From DATHVR01 sp035461175 (lineage in GTDB: Bacteria; Actinomycetota; Acidimicrobiia; Spongiisociales; ZC4RG35), in NCBI GenBank assembly GCA_035461175.1, contig DATHVR010000143.1, positions 1-14,652 on the forward strand: a stretch of 14,652 bases of DNA, written 5' to 3'. Every line of letters begins with the position of its first letter. The first letter of the stretch is position 1. A program made the translations under genes and the position numbers. The notes beneath the pieces are model-generated. The model had not been told where the DNA came from and did not search any database. It was given only the letters and a program-made list of their open reading frames with translations. This document shows, in pieces, positions 14,131 through 14,652 of the stretch.

Positions 14131-14619
14131 ATGCTTCGCGTAGTCGCCGTCGTCCTGGCGCTGCTGGTCGTGGCCTGTTCCAACGGGACAGACCCGACGA
14201 CGACCAGCACCGCCCCGCCCCCGTCCACCACCACCGAGCCGGGGCCGACCACCACCCGGGGAACCATCCCGCCGTTCGTCGAGGTGACGGTGGAGCTGTC
14301 CGAGGACGGCACCCACATCGTCGACGCCGAGGGGATGGCCCTCTACCGGTTCACGCTCGACACCGACCGCACCCCCACCTGTCTCAATGCCTGCGCCGAG
14401 GTGTGGCCGGCCTTCTACGGCGATCCGGTGGCGGGGGAGGGGATCGACCAGGACCTGCTCGGCAACGGCGAACGTCCCGACGGCAGCATCCAGGTCACCT
14501 ACGGCGGTCTTCCCCTCTACTACTACTCCGGCGACGATGCCCCGGGTGACACCAACGGCCACGGGTTCAACGACGTTTGGTACCTGGTCGGCCCCGACGG
14601 CACCGCCCTCGATGGCTGA
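14131..14619 (+). CDS. Secreted-repeat family lipoprotein (COG4315-like)
   Basis: This 162-residue predicted lipoprotein has a hydrophobic signal peptide (about residues 3-15) ending in a lipobox VVAC with Cys16 as the lipidated residue. A Thr/Pro/Ser-rich linker (about 21-47) follows. Two copies of the secreted-repeat motif (PF03640) come next: GMALYRFTLDTDRTPTCLN with CAEVWPAFY (68-96, two cysteines, Cys84 and Cys88), and YGGLPLYYYSGDDAPGDTNG ending in VWYLVGPDG (about 124-157). It should be anchored on the outer face of the membrane. The family has no established biochemical role, though members often occur with redox or surface proteins. An in-frame TTG at 14125 could be the start instead of this ATG. 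It is divergent from the acyl-CoA dehydrogenase with 59 bases between the two ATG starts. Confidence 0.85.
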   Translation: MLRVVAVVLALLVVACSNGTDPTTTSTAPPPSTTTEPGPTTTRGTIPPFVEVTVELSEDGTHIVDAEGMALYRFTLDTDRTPTCLNACAEVWPAFYGDPVAGEGIDQDLLGNGERPDGSIQVTYGGLPLYYYSGDDAPGDTNGHGFNDVWYLVGPDGTALDG

Positions 14620-14628
14620 CCCAACCGC

Positions 14629-14648
14629 CTTTTCGCGACAGAATTGCG
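14629..14648 (-). repeat. 20-bp repeat, right copy (inverted relative to 42-61)
   Basis: CTTTTCGCGACAGAATTGCG is the exact reverse complement of 42-61. It begins 10 bases after the lipoprotein stop. The window ends 4 bases further on, so any extension of a larger repeat cannot be judged, but the flanking base on each side already differs from the left copy. Confidence 0.75.
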
Positions 14649-14652
14649 CGCC

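Noticed and set aside
42..14648. Composite transposon or integrated element bounded by the 20-bp inverted repeat
   Set aside because: No transposase, integrase or target duplication is visible, and a related core also occurs inside at 10574-10587, so a dispersed motif is the simpler reading for now.

Overview
The window is high-GC DNA with dense, mostly plus-strand coding, G/C-rich third codon positions, ATGA-type gene overlaps and candidate leaderless promoters with TANNNT -10 boxes. This suggests a high-GC actinobacterium (Acidimicrobiia-like is a guess from style, not a proof). There is no rRNA, tRNA, CRISPR array, integrase or transposase in it.

Layout. Positions 1-173 hold a possible gene tail, one copy of a 20-bp repeat and a small tandem repeat. 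A Glu/Leu/Phe/Val-type amino acid dehydrogenase (174-1283) follows. After an 88-bp leader comes a tight eight-gene block (1372-10564): an aspartate-carbamoyltransferase-like protein, a YgeW/acetylornithine-type carbamoyltransferase, carbamate kinase, two fold-type II PLP enzymes in tandem, and the FAD, [2Fe-2S] and molybdopterin subunits of a xanthine-dehydrogenase-family hydroxylase. Most of these genes overlap by 4 to 17 bases, so they probably share one message. An intergenic region with symmetric half-sites leads to an AzgA-type purine permease (10674-12038). A 236-bp convergent gap holds a G-quadruplex motif and a 152-bp nested palindrome. An acyl-CoA dehydrogenase lies on the minus strand (12275-14071), divergent from a small lipoprotein of the secreted-repeat family (14131-14619). 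The second exact copy of the 20-bp repeat, inverted, closes the window.

How the genes may work together (inference). A purine permease, a molybdenum hydroxylase, carbamoyltransferases, carbamate kinase and PLP lyases together resemble the Escherichia coli ygeW-ygeX-ygeY-hyuA-yqeA/xdh region, a type of cluster linked to purine and uric acid degradation through 2,3-diaminopropionate in gut bacteria. Here the purine would be imported and hydroxylated. Ring-opening enzymes, which are not in the window, would yield a carbamoylated amino acid. The carbamoyltransferases would release carbamoyl phosphate, carbamate kinase would convert it to ATP, and the PLP enzymes and dehydrogenase would handle the amino acid remnant. 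The cluster differs from the known one: there are two carbamoyltransferases and two PLP enzymes, and no hyuA, ygeY, ssnA or ygfK. The acyl-CoA dehydrogenase and lipoprotein look unrelated to it.
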